From NCBI GenBank assembly GCA_046497505.1, contig JAWOFN010000029.1, forward strand, positions 1-20,381: a stretch of DNA of 20,381 nt, written 5' to 3'. The notes below the pieces were generated by a model, which ran no database searches, was not told the DNA's origin, and worked only from the letters and a program-made list of their open reading frames with translations. Below, piece after piece: positions 6,491-15,000 of this stretch (position 1 is the first letter of the stretch; every line of letters starts with the position of its first letter). The DNA is from JAWOFN01 sp046497505 [NCBI: bacterium] (GTDB taxonomy: Bacteria; Blakebacterota; Blakebacteria; Blakebacterales). A program made the position numbers and the translations under genes.

Positions 6491-7138
6491 TCAGGCCTCC
6501 ACCGCGGTCTCCTGCGATACCCGCGTGCCGGGATCGGCCAGCAGGTCGAGGAGTTCCATGCTGGAGTTCTCCATCTCGAACACGAAGTGCTGCACCCTGC
6601 CCACCAGCCAGTTGTAGAAGATCATGGCGGGGATACCCACGGTGAGTCCCGCGGCGGTGGTCATCAGGGCCTCCCAGATCCCGCCGGCCAGCACGTTGGC
6701 GTTCACCTGGCCCCCGAGCGCCTGGATCTCCATGAACGCCTTGATCATGCCGGTCACGGTGCCCAGGAAACCCAGCAGGGGGGCCACGGCCGCCACGGTG
6801 GCCAGGGTATCGAGACCTCGTTCCAGTTTGTAGAGTTCCGCCTTCCCGGCCGATTCCACCGTCTCCCGGATCACCGCACGGCTGGCACCGGCCCGCTGGA
6901 TGCCCATCTTCAGCATCCCGGCGACCGGTCCCGGGGTCTCTTCACACACATCCACGGCGCGACCCACTTCCCCTCCCCGCAGCGCCTGCCGTACCCGGTT
7001 CATCAGCGTACCGATGTTGACCCGGGCCTTGCGGAGGGTGAGCCATCGCTCGATGACGATCCCCGCCGCGATGAAGGAACAGAGGGCGATGGGGATCATG
7101 AGCCAGCCCCCGCGAACAAGGATCGAGAAAACGCTCAT
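6491..7138 (-). CDS. exbB: ExbB/TolQ/MotA-family proton channel protein
   Basis: This 215-residue inner-membrane protein has three hydrophobic segments: residues about 10-27 (WLMIPIALCSFIAAGIVI), the TVAAVAPLLGFLGTVTGM segment in the middle, and the ALMTTAAGLTVGIPAMIFYN segment. The last two carry the conserved polar threonines of the ExbB/TolQ channel, in GTVTGM and MTTAAGL. The cytoplasmic loop between helices 1 and 2 is the usual large size. The start is the ATG at 7138, which has AGGAGG five bases upstream; a TTG one codon earlier sits too close to that site. The gene follows the barrel gene by 25 bases and precedes exbD by one base. It forms the pentameric channel around ExbD that powers TonB. 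Confidence 0.94.
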   Translation of the reverse strand: MSVFSILVRGGWLMIPIALCSFIAAGIVIERWLTLRKARVNIGTLMNRVRQALRGGEVGRAVDVCEETPGPVAGMLKMGIQRAGASRAVIRETVESAGKAELYKLERGLDTLATVAAVAPLLGFLGTVTGMIKAFMEIQALGGQVNANVLAGGIWEALMTTAAGLTVGIPAMIFYNWLVGRVQHFVFEMENSSMELLDLLADPGTRVSQETAVEA

Positions 7139-7163
7139 CAAGTCCTCCTCGAGGCTTCGTGCC

Positions 7164-8891
7164 TCAGAAACGTACTGAGATTCCCAGGGCCAAGGTGCGG
7201 CCGGGCAGAGGGTATCCCTGCCAGAGGACCATCTCCTGGTCCAGGATGTTCCGCAGTTCCAGCCAGAGGGTGGATCCTCCCGAGAGGGCCCGTGAGGCCC
7301 TCACGCCCAGGTCTGCGGCGGGCTCGATCCGGGAGGCCGGGTCCCCGGAGACGGTGCTGTACCTCTCCCCGAGATACCGCAGCCGGGTCTCCAGACCGAT
7401 CGACCAGGGCCCCTGGACCTCGAGGCCCCCGGAAGCTTCGAAACGGGCCATGTGGGGTATCTCCTGGATGCCCTCCCCGCCCGGTACGCGGAGGATCACC
7501 TCACCGTCGAAGACCGTGACGGGACCGGGACGGCCCTCCAGGGTGACCCGGGTCTCGCTCAGGGCCGCCCCCGCCCTCTGGCCCAGCACGAAGAGACCCT
7601 CGTGTCCGATGTCCGTGGCCGGGGCCGGCCTCCAGAAGGGGAGCCGATCGTAGAGTCTTCGGCCCACCTCGAACCGCAGCGTGGTCCGGGGGGTGAGGGC
7701 GTAATGGACCCCCACGGTCAGGTGGAATCGCTCCTCGCTGGGGACCACCTTGAAACTGCTCGCCGCGAAGGGATTCTCCTCCCGGGCCTCACCCAGGGGG
7801 TCGTAGTACATGTGCGGTTCGTACCGGGCGAACATGCTGAACCGTTCCGAGTACTGGCTGGTGAACTCCGCGACCGGCCACACCCGGGTTGCGGGACCCA
7901 GGCCGGCGTCCACATGGTAGAGAGCGGCACCCAGCATGAAGCTGCCCGCTTCACCCGTCAGGGTCCGTACCCCCAGACGGGCCGATGCGAGGGAAACGTC
8001 CTGGTCCTCACCCGGACGGCGGAGCAGGTCCCTCTCCGCCTCCCCGCGGGCGGTGATGAGGACACGGCCCCGCATCCATTCCAGCCCGGCAGAGGCCCAT
8101 CCCCCGTTGGAGGCCGGTTCCAGTACCGTCCCCGGTACCCGCACCTCGTCGGTGAGACCCGCGTGCCGCCCCCCTGCCCCAAGGCTGAGGGTGAGTCCTC
8201 TCGTCGGCATGCTCTCCAGGTCCGCGCTGTACGACCCCCGATACCACACCCGTTCGGCGTCCGTGGGTGCGAGGGCGCTCCACTCCTGCTGGCGGCCGAT
8301 GCCGTAGCCCGCCCGCACCCGCAGGTCGGTGAACGCGCTGAGGGGATGCACCACGGAGAGGCGTCCCGCGCCCCCCAGGGCCGCGGACTGCTCGGTATGT
8401 CCCCCCGTGCCGCGGACCTCGATCCGGGTGATCAGCTGGGTCCTGTTCAGGTACCTCCAGAAGTCCAGACCGCCGATCGCCTCACCGTAGGTTCCCAGCC
8501 GGGTGAAGAGACGGGCCCGGTTGGGCCCGGGGATCCTCTCCCGGACCGCCAGCTGCCGCCCGCCCCCGAGGCCCGCGCCCGAGATCCCCTTCTCCCCCTC
8601 AGGAGCGGCCACCTCCCGGTCCAGGACGGTCCGCTTCTCCGCCGGGAAGAGCTTGCTCCCCTCCCGGACCGTGGTCCCGCTGCGGCCGAAGACCACGATG
8701 TCCGGGAGGGCCAGGGGAGGCAGGGACTCCCGTTTGGTCGCGGTGTCCGGGAGGGCCCGGGCCGTGTCCTGCCGGGCCTCGGGGAGGATGGGGACCGGCG
8801 GAGGGCCGTTCTGCTGGGCCGAGGTGCTCCCGGCAGCAGCGGTGAGGAGGAGGAGGCCTGCGGAGAGACTCGTCGCCAGAGAACGCGTCAT
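7164..8891 (-). CDS. Outer-membrane beta-barrel with TonB-receptor-like C-terminus, no plug seen
   Basis: This 575-residue protein has a signal peptide (residues 1 to about 25, ending AGSTSAQ). A proline-rich segment carries the TonB-box-like LPDIVVFGRSGTTV (residues about 55-68). Most of the rest is alternating beta strands ending in the aromatic C-terminal pattern of barrels. The last 32 residues (LRNILDQEM ... YPLPGRTLALGISVRF) closely resemble the final strands of TonB-dependent receptors. The usual N-terminal plug domain of about 130 residues is not recognisable, and the total length is below the 650-1000 typical of such receptors. The ATG at 8891 overlaps the TPR gene's stop (ATGA), and exbB follows 25 bases later, so it is probably the dedicated outer-membrane client of this Exb/TonB set. 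Its cargo is unknown. A simple porin-like barrel is the alternative. Confidence 0.8.
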   Translation of the reverse strand: MTRSLATSLSAGLLLLTAAAGSTSAQQNGPPPVPILPEARQDTARALPDTATKRESLPPLALPDIVVFGRSGTTVREGSKLFPAEKRTVLDREVAAPEGEKGISGAGLGGGRQLAVRERIPGPNRARLFTRLGTYGEAIGGLDFWRYLNRTQLITRIEVRGTGGHTEQSAALGGAGRLSVVHPLSAFTDLRVRAGYGIGRQQEWSALAPTDAERVWYRGSYSADLESMPTRGLTLSLGAGGRHAGLTDEVRVPGTVLEPASNGGWASAGLEWMRGRVLITARGEAERDLLRRPGEDQDVSLASARLGVRTLTGEAGSFMLGAALYHVDAGLGPATRVWPVAEFTSQYSERFSMFARYEPHMYYDPLGEAREENPFAASSFKVVPSEERFHLTVGVHYALTPRTTLRFEVGRRLYDRLPFWRPAPATDIGHEGLFVLGQRAGAALSETRVTLEGRPGPVTVFDGEVILRVPGGEGIQEIPHMARFEASGGLEVQGPWSIGLETRLRYLGERYSTVSGDPASRIEPAADLGVRASRALSGGSTLWLELRNILDQEMVLWQGYPLPGRTLALGISVRF

Positions 8892-11800
8892 CGGGGGAGT
8901 CCCTCCCGGATCTGCCGTGCCCGCTCGGCTGCCTCCGTGTCGGGGTGCTCCTCGATGACCTCGTCCAGGAGGGTGCGGGCCTTCTCCATGCGCTCGATAC
9001 GTATGTTGGCTTCCGCGGCCCGGACCAGGGCTCGGGCGATCCACGAGGTGAAGGCGGAGTAGACGTATTTGACCTTCAGATACTGGACCTCGGCCTCCTC
9101 CCAGCGCTCCTGGGCGAAGAGGACCTCCCCCGCCAGGTACTGGGCCTCGGCGGCCAGCTCGTCGGTACGCTCGGCCAGGACGGCGTTCACCTGGGTCTGG
9201 GCGATGTTGTAGTTCCCGCGTTCCAGGGCCAGCTCGCTGAGTCGGAGGCGGGCCTGGGCGGCCAGGGGGCTGCCGGGGTAGTCGTCGATGAGCCGTCGGA
9301 GTTCGGTCTCCGTCCGGGTGGGGTCCCCCAGGGCCCGATGGGACATGGCGGAGAGGTAGAGGGCCCCGGAACGCTGAGGCGAGGAACCGTTCACCAGGGG
9401 ACGCAGTACGGTCACGGCGCCGGCATGATCACCCCCATCGTATAGGAGCTCACCCAGGCGTACCCGGGCGTCCGGGGCGAAAGGGCTGTCGGGATGCTGC
9501 CGGAGCAGCCCCCGGAACACCTCTTCCGCACGGTCCCTGCGATCGGTGCGCAGGCGGGTCAGGCCGAGCCAGTAGAGGGCCTCGGAGGCCGGGTCCCCCG
9601 GGGAGGAGGACAACTCCTCCAGCACCGCGGCCGCCTCTTCGTAGCGCTGCCGGTCGAAGAGGAACCGGCCCTGCTGGAGGCGGACCTGCCGGCGGATCTC
9701 TTCCGGGGTGGAGGGAGCGATCATCCGCCCCGCCGCCTGCTCCGCTTCGCCGTCTCGACCCAGCTGCATGAGGGACCACTGCATGCCCCCCACACCTTCA
9801 GCCAGCCATCGTGTCCGGGGCCATCCCGAGGCCACGGCCCGGTAGGCCTCCAGGGCCTCCTCGTACCGTCCGGCGTTGTAATGGGCATCCCCTATGCCGT
9901 ACTGGGCATCGGGGGCGAGTTCGCTCTGGGGCTGCATCTCCAGGACCTGCCGGTACTCGGCGATGGCCCGGTCGTAGGAACCGGTCCGGAAGTGGGCCCA
10001 CCCTCGCCAGTAGAGAGCGTCATCGTAGCGGGGACTCGAGGGGAAGCGGGTGAGGATCTCCCCCAGGATGTCGAGGGCCGCCTCGTACTGCTCGGTCCGT
10101 ATGAAGGAGTCCCCCGCCAGGAAGGCCACCCGGTCGGCATCGGGCGCCGAGGGTGAGGCCAGGAACACCTCCCGGTAGGTCACCGCAGCGTCGCGATAGC
10201 TCCCGAGGTTGTAGTAGGCGTCCGCGATCCGGAGGTGCGCGTCACGCCGGAGCTCCCCGTCCCCTCCGGATGAGGCAGCCACCTGGCGGAAGGCATCTAT
10301 GGCCCCCCGGTAGTCACCGGCGCTGAACCGGGCCCAGCCCACCCCGTAGGCGGCGGACTGGACCCGCTCCCCCCGGGGATACTGCTGCATGTATCGGTCG
10401 TAGAGCGCCGCTGCATCTCCGTATCGTCCTGCCCGGTAGGCGGTCTCCGCACGGAGATAGAGGGCCTCGGCGGCCAGCTCCCCCCCGGGATACCTCTCCA
10501 GGTAGGCGGTGAAGCCGGCGTCCGCCGCCCCCATCTTTCCCTGCCGAAACTGGCTGAAGGAACGCTGGAAGAGGGCGAGGGGCGCGGGTTCGCTCCCCGG
10601 CCACTCTTCCACCACGCGGTCGAACGCCCTCTCGGCCCCGGCCCAGTCCTCAGCCGCCAGCAGGCATTCCCCCGCCAGTTCCGCCGCCTCCGGGGCCAGG
10701 GGGCTCCCGGGATAGCGGTCGAGCAGCTGATGGAACAGCTCGAGGGCGCCGCGATAGACCTCCTGGCGGAACCGGACCAGTCCCGCCTCGATGAGAGCGT
10801 CGTCCGCCCACTCCCCATCCGGGTGCCGGGAGGCCGCCTCCAGAAAGGTCTCCGTCGCCTCTTCTCCCTGCTCGGCTTCCCGGAGGGCCACACCAGCACG
10901 ATACAGGGCCTCCGCCGCCACCTCGCTGTCGGGATAGCGGTCCGCGGCAGCACCGAACGCTCGGGCCGCCTCCCGATGCCGCCCCTGCTTCAGGTAGGTC
11001 CACCCCACGGCAAGCTGGGCCTCGGGTGCCGCCTCGTGGTCCGGGTGTCCCGTCACCACCGCCTCGTACCTCCGGCGTGCCAGCTCGTATTCCTCCATGC
11101 GGTAGTACGACTCGCCCAGCAGGAACCCCGCGTTCGCCTCCACCTCGCTCCCCAGGTCGAGCTGGAGGACCTGGCTCATCGCGTCGGCGGTCTGCGTGTA
11201 CTCTCCCAGGGCGAACCAGCACTGTCCCATCTTGAAGAGACAGGTGGAGACCAGGTCACTGGAGGGGTACTCCTCCACCACCCGCTGGTAGTAGCTCACC
11301 GCGTCGGTGAACTCCCCCTGCTCCTGGGCGATCCACCCCATGCTGTAGAGGGCGTAGTCCGCCACCACACTCTCGGGCGTCTGCTTGTACACGCTCTGAT
11401 ACGCCTGCCGTGCCCCCTCGTAGTCCTCCCTCCGAAGCCTCGCCTCGCCCATCCAGTAACGGGCCCGGTCCAGCAGCTCGGAATCGGGCCGGCGCTGCCC
11501 GATGGATCGGAAGTCCTCCTCGGCCGCGGCGTAGTCGCCCAGCTTGAAGAGCGCTTCGCCCCGGCGGTAGAGGGCCCGGTCGAGTTGGGGACTCTGGGGA
11601 TGCTGGATGATGAAGGCCCTCAGCAGGTCCACGGCCCGGGTGAAATCCTGCTGGAGGAAGTGCACCTCTGCTTCGAGCAGACGTACCTCGGGAAGGTGCT
11701 CCCCCTCAGGGAACTCCTTCAGGTAGGTGCGGATCTGGTCGAGGGCTGTGGGGTAGAGTCCGTCACTCACAAGACCCCGTATGAACCGGTAAGCCTGTTC

Positions 11801-11956
11801 CGACCGGTCGACCTGGACCGAGGGCGGTCCCACCGGGACGTCCTCCTGGGCATGAGGAGCCGCCGGGATGAACAGGAGCAGGCAGGCCGCCAGGGCCGGC
11901 AGCGACGCGCGGGCCCTGGGCCGGGCGGAGGAACCCGTGTTGTGATGGTGCGTCAC
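8888..11956 (-). CDS. Secreted protein of about 26 TPR-like repeats
   Basis: This 1022-residue protein starts with a basic, histidine-containing N-terminus and a hydrophobic segment ending PAAPHAQ, a likely signal peptide of about 36 residues. The remainder is almost entirely tetratricopeptide-like units of about 35-40 residues. I count roughly 26, each with a turn such as YPGSPLAPEA, HPDSPFAPDA or YPDSEVAAEA between an amphipathic helix pair, the TPR_6/CpoB/BamD style. The GTG at 11956 has only a weak AGAAAGAA upstream; I see no better start. It is the first gene of the five-gene operon and overlaps the barrel gene (ATGA). TPR solenoids of this kind act as periplasmic scaffolds, and the context suggests it links the barrel, peptidoglycan or substrate to the ExbB-ExbD-TonB motor. 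No enzyme motif is visible. Confidence 0.9.
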   Translation of the reverse strand: MTHHHNTGSSARPRARASLPALAACLLLFIPAAPHAQEDVPVGPPSVQVDRSEQAYRFIRGLVSDGLYPTALDQIRTYLKEFPEGEHLPEVRLLEAEVHFLQQDFTRAVDLLRAFIIQHPQSPQLDRALYRRGEALFKLGDYAAAEEDFRSIGQRRPDSELLDRARYWMGEARLRREDYEGARQAYQSVYKQTPESVVADYALYSMGWIAQEQGEFTDAVSYYQRVVEEYPSSDLVSTCLFKMGQCWFALGEYTQTADAMSQVLQLDLGSEVEANAGFLLGESYYRMEEYELARRRYEAVVTGHPDHEAAPEAQLAVGWTYLKQGRHREAARAFGAAADRYPDSEVAAEALYRAGVALREAEQGEEATETFLEAASRHPDGEWADDALIEAGLVRFRQEVYRGALELFHQLLDRYPGSPLAPEAAELAGECLLAAEDWAGAERAFDRVVEEWPGSEPAPLALFQRSFSQFRQGKMGAADAGFTAYLERYPGGELAAEALYLRAETAYRAGRYGDAAALYDRYMQQYPRGERVQSAAYGVGWARFSAGDYRGAIDAFRQVAASSGGDGELRRDAHLRIADAYYNLGSYRDAAVTYREVFLASPSAPDADRVAFLAGDSFIRTEQYEAALDILGEILTRFPSSPRYDDALYWRGWAHFRTGSYDRAIAEYRQVLEMQPQSELAPDAQYGIGDAHYNAGRYEEALEAYRAVASGWPRTRWLAEGVGGMQWSLMQLGRDGEAEQAAGRMIAPSTPEEIRRQVRLQQGRFLFDRQRYEEAAAVLEELSSSPGDPASEALYWLGLTRLRTDRRDRAEEVFRGLLRQHPDSPFAPDARVRLGELLYDGGDHAGAVTVLRPLVNGSSPQRSGALYLSAMSHRALGDPTRTETELRRLIDDYPGSPLAAQARLRLSELALERGNYNIAQTQVNAVLAERTDELAAEAQYLAGEVLFAQERWEEAEVQYLKVKYVYSAFTSWIARALVRAAEANIRIERMEKARTLLDEVIEEHPDTEAAERARQIREGLPR

Positions 11957-12017
11957 GTCGTTCTTTCTGCGTTGCAGGACGATTCCAGAAGGGAAAGCTA
12001 GGGCCCCCCTCCGACGA

Positions 12018-12048
12018 AGCCGGGAACGGCAGGTCCCCTGCCCCGGCT
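12018..12048 (-). terminator. Bulged hairpin between kinase and TPR operon
   Basis: Plus-strand AGCCGG and CCGGCT enclose GGCAGG and CCTGCC, making a 12-bp stem with one 4-base bulge (GAAC) and a TCC loop. It lies 44 bases past the kinase stop in the 135-base gap before the TPR gene. There is no clear T-tract, so termination is only plausible. The rest of the gap shows a small dyad (CCTGT/ACAGG, 12050-12065) but no convincing promoter for the TPR operon. Confidence 0.4.
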
Positions 12049-12091
12049 GCCTGTTAAACGACAGGGAGCTGGGTGAGTTCCCGCCGACCCC

Positions 12092-15000
12092 TCAGCCCCT
12101 CCCTCCCGCGGCGGGGAAATGTGCCGTGAAGGAGGTCCCCCGGCCGGGGCGGCTGTCCACCTCCACCGTACCGCCGTGAGCGTCCACCACGGCACGGGTG
12201 ATGGCCAGCCCCAGCCCCGTCCCGTCCGTCTTCGTGGAGAAGTAGGGCTCGAACAGGCGTTCCTGGACCTCCGCTGCGATCCCCTCCCCGGTGTCCGAGA
12301 CCTGGAGCCAGACGCCCTCGGCGTCCTGGCCGGTGCGGACGGTCAAGGTACCCTCCTCTCCCATGGCATCAAGGGCATTGCGGATCAGGTTGATGGCCAC
12401 CCGGCGGATCTGTTCCGCGTCCAGGGGCACCTCGGGGAGGAGGGGGTCGAGGTCGCGGACCACCTCCACCCCGTCAGGCAGGGTGGGTGCGAAGAGGCTG
12501 ATCGCCTCCTGCAGGGGGGTGTTGAGGTCCACCGGCTCCCTCCGGACCGAGGGGAGCCGGGCGTAGGTGGAGAACTCGTTGGCGATGCGGCGCAGCTCCT
12601 CCACCTGTTCCACGATGGAGTCCGTGGCCTCCCTGAGGATCCTGTCCAGGTCCTCGGCATCCTCGTCCCACGCCCTCCGGAGGAACTGTGCGTTGAGCTG
12701 CATCGGGGTCAGGGGGTTCTTGATCTCGTGGGCGACCTGCCGCGCCATCTCCTGCCAGGCACGCTCCCGCTCCGCCTGCGCGATCCTGTCCCTGCTCTCC
12801 CTGAGGGCGATGACCATCTGGCGGAACGCCTTCTGCAGCCCCCCCACCTCGTCCCCCCGGGTCACGGGGATGGAGGTGTCGAGATCCCCTCCCGAGACCC
12901 GGATGGCCGAGGCGGTGAGGGCCCCGATGGGACGGGAGATCCGCCGTGCCACCAGCAGGGCCACCACGGTCACCGCCGCGACCAGCAGCAGGTATACGCT
13001 GGCCACGGTGCTGAAGAGACGGCTCAGCTCCGGGTCGTTCAGGCCCCAGAGCCCGAAGCGGCGCTGACTCACAGCGGCCACCGGCATACCCGTGTAATCA
13101 GTGAGGGGTCTCCAGGCCCTCAGGTAGCGCATGCCCCGGGCCTCACCCCATTCGAATCCCCCCGCCTCCCGTCCCCTGCTGGTCACCAGGTCCGCCTCCG
13201 GCGGGAGCACGGGGGGGAGGATGCCCGCGGTGTAGGGAGCCGATTCGGTGCTGAGCCGCAGCTGGCCGTCGAGGAAGAGGTCCGCCTGCCAGGGGACCCC
13301 CCCGACGGCGTCGCGGAGAAGGGCCCGGTCCACGGGGCGGGCTGCCAGCGCCGCCCCGCGGGCATATCCCGCCCCCACCGGCACCACAGCCACCGACCAG
13401 AGGTCGGAACCGGTGAGGACCATGAAGGAGGCCGGTCCCCGACCCATCACCGCCTCACGCACCGGGATCCGGTCGGCCAGCGTGTCGGTGAGGGTCCCGG
13501 CGACCCGGGCGATCCCGGGGTCGTACACCGCCCACTGGGCTCCGGGTATCTGTTCCTCACGGGGGTATCGGGTACCCCTCTCCGCCTCCCGGGCCAGCTC
13601 GGCCGCCCACCGCTCGGTACTGTCCAGGAGCTGCCGGCTTGTGTCCCGAAGGCTGCGGTCCAGCCCCTCCTCCCAGTTCGCTGTCTCCCGATTCAGGGCG
13701 AAGGCCCGGGTCAGCAGCCAGAGCGCCACCATCGGCACCAGGCTCACCACCAGCAGGGGGATGAGCAGCCGGGTGCGGAAAGACACACGACTGAGCCGGC
13801 GGCGCAGGGAAAGGCCCCTGCCGGAGAGGAGCAGGGCCGGGAGCCATGCCAGCAGCAGGACGGTGCCGGCGAAGAGGACCAGCAGGTGGAGCGTCTCCAC
13901 CACCCTGCCCCACAGACCGGGACGCACCATCCCCAGACTGGCCACGCGCCGCTCCGCCCGTCCCTCCGCGGTCACGGCCGACCCGGGTACGGGGGGGTGG
14001 ACGCTGGGTGCCCGCAGCCGGAAGTAGTACTCTACCGCGCCCCCGGTCCATCCGCCCCTGCGGTGCCAGACCCCCTCCCCCTCCCCGCGGAGCCGGTCCA
14101 CCACCTCCGGGGGGACCGAGACGGAGGCCGGAGCCAGGGCGGGGTTGACAGGCTGGGAGAGGAGCCGGTACGCCTCGTCGAAGGTACGCACGTAGAGAGA
14201 GCCCGCCAGACGTCCCGAGCGTTCCGCACTGCCGCCGGCATCGGGGAGGACCCAGAGCCGCTCCTCTCCCACCGCCAGGAAGGCGAGGGGCCTCCTCCGG
14301 ACGGCGGCGAGCACGCCGCCCTCCCCACCCGGCACGGCGGCCACCAGCGTCTCCTCACCGAACGAGGCCGGGGCACCGCCCAGGAGCAGGAGCTGTCCGC
14401 GTCCCCTCGCCACCCGCTGCCTCAGACTGTCCAGGCTGCCGTGCAGGAAGAGGTCGGGGACGGTCTCGAAGGAACCACTGACCCTTCCGCGGCGGTCCAC
14501 CATCTGCACCCCGCCGGCCGTCTCACCCGGCGGGATCCTGAAGCCCTCCCAGAGCAGATAGGCCAGACGGTCCCCCTCTCCCTTTTCCGACCCCAGCGAC
14601 TCGATGGCGGGTCCGACCTTCCTGCGCAGCTCCCCCCGAAGCCGTTCCAGGCTGCTGTTGTCCAGACCCACCCCTCCCGTGCTCAGCGAGGACGCGGCCC
14701 TTTCCACCGTATCCCGCGTCAGCACACTCCCGAGCTGCCACCGGACGGGGAGCTGGACCCCCGCCCCCAGCAGCGCCATTCCCATGAGGACGGGCAGGGC
14801 CGGGGCCCGGGGACTGCGCTCAAGCAGCCATGTGCTCCCGAGCTGACCTGCCAGTGCGATGAGCCCCCCCGCCGGCACCCCGCCGCTCCACACGCCCAGC
14901 CCTCCCGCCAGGGCACCCCCTGTCAGAGCAGCCCCACCAGCCGCCAGCCGACCCCGGAGACCCCAGCGCCTGACCACGACCAGACCGAGCCCCCCGGTGA

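Noticed and set aside
7149-7163. Small hairpin GAGGC/GCCTC between the barrel gene and exbB
   Set aside because: The stem is only 5 bp and such dyads are common at this GC content, so I could not support a function.
11930-11956. Histidine cluster at the TPR protein N-terminus as a metal site
   Set aside because: The three histidines precede the signal peptide core and would be removed with it.
11973-11987. Sigma-54-like TGGAATCGTCCTGCA before the TPR operon
   Set aside because: The GG-to-GC spacing is one base too short and the -24 box is poor, so sigma-54 would not be expected to use it.
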